A DNA stretch of 5,763 bases from Thermofilaceae archaeon (lineage in GTDB: Archaea; Thermoproteota; Thermoprotei; Thermofilales; B69-G16), in assembly GCA_027017165.1 (NCBI GenBank), contig JALURF010000039.1:1-5763 (forward strand), read 5' to 3'. The position numbers were made by a program, and so were the translations under genes. The notes below the pieces were generated by a model. It saw only the letters and a program-made list of their open reading frames with translations, was not told where the DNA came from and searched no databases. Of the stretch, positions 5,515 to 5,763 are shown piece by piece (within the stretch, counting starts at the first letter, position 1; each line of letters opens with the position of its first letter).

Positions 5515-5763
5515 CTACTTCAAAGCTAAGAAAAATCCCTTCTCCTCTTCTCTCCCTATTTTTAAATGCTTCCAGTCGGCTTTTACTTCAACTTTTCTTC
5601 CTTTTAACTCCATAACGTAATTGTACGCGGACAGAGCCGCAATAGCCCCTTGGCCAGCCGATATCACCGCCTGCTTATAGGGCATGTCGGTAACATCGCC
5701 AGCCGCGAAAACTCCCTTTCTCGATGTTCTCCCCAATTTGTCTATCTTAACTTCTCCTTTCTC
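5515..5763 (-). CDS. trxB: Thioredoxin reductase, C-terminal part (cut by window edge)
   Basis: Only the last 82 residues are in the window; the frame is open to its edge, so the gene continues beyond 5763. The segment KIDKLGRTSRKGVFAAGDV, then TDMPYKQAVISAGQG and AIAALSAYNYV, is the signature end of low-molecular-weight thioredoxin reductases: GD of the AAGDV motif binds the FAD pyrophosphate/ribityl region and the following helix packs on the flavin. The enzyme passes electrons from NAD(P)H through FAD to a CxxC pair (not visible here) and on to thioredoxin in the cytoplasm. After the usual end (near NYV) there are about 33 more residues, highly charged and ending in EEEKGFFLALK, which is longer than the short tail of the bacterial enzyme. 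The ccdA-like gene starts 54 bases downstream on the same strand, supporting a shared thiol-redox role. A related NAD(P)H-dependent flavoprotein cannot be fully excluded without the N-terminal part. Confidence 0.9.
   Translation of the reverse strand, partial: EKGEVKIDKLGRTSRKGVFAAGDVTDMPYKQAVISAGQGAIAALSAYNYVMELKGRKVEVKADWKHLKIGREEEKGFFLALK

Overview
The window looks archaeal, most likely from a thermophilic or Thermoproteota-like lineage; that placement is an inference. The support is as follows. A/T-rich TATA-like boxes lie about 24-33 bases upstream of several start codons, as expected for leaderless or short-leader archaeal transcripts. Arg codons AGA/AGG and Ile ATA are common, TTG is used as a start, and the proteins resemble archaeal versions of their families. 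No rRNA, tRNA, CRISPR array or mobile element was found.

Layout. Positions 1-238 hold no convincing protein gene, but they contain a structured segment (about 73-171) with a box C/D-like pair, a hairpin, a TATA-like element and a T-run, all consistent with a small RNA on the minus strand. A nucleotide-sugar dehydrogenase (minus, 239-1630) follows, then a small GNAT-type acetyltransferase of the yjdJ/CG class (minus, 1676-1957). A compact divergent promoter region (1958-2076) separates these from an M20 metallohydrolase (plus, 2077-3303), whose stop is five bases from a membrane-anchored GT2 glycosyltransferase (plus, 3309-4316). The glycosyltransferase overlaps tail-to-tail by 32 bases with a CcdA/DsbD-type membrane thiol transporter carrying its own extracytoplasmic thioredoxin-like domain (minus, 4285-5460). 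Upstream of it on the same strand, cut by the window edge, is the C-terminal end of a thioredoxin reductase (minus, 5515-5763).

How the genes may work together. Two themes are visible. One is cell-surface carbohydrate: a dehydrogenase of the type that makes UDP-uronic acids, and a membrane GT2 enzyme, separated by the acetyltransferase and the M20 hydrolase. The other is thiol redox: thioredoxin reductase followed by a CcdA protein fused to a CPAC-bearing domain suggests that electrons from the cytoplasmic reductase are passed across the membrane to an outward-facing thioredoxin fold. The individual gene families are ordinary. The points most worth a second look are the candidate small RNA, the palindromic element over the M20 promoter, the altered active-site residues of the dehydrogenase and the one-chain thiol relay. 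I see no clear evidence of a wholly new multigene system.
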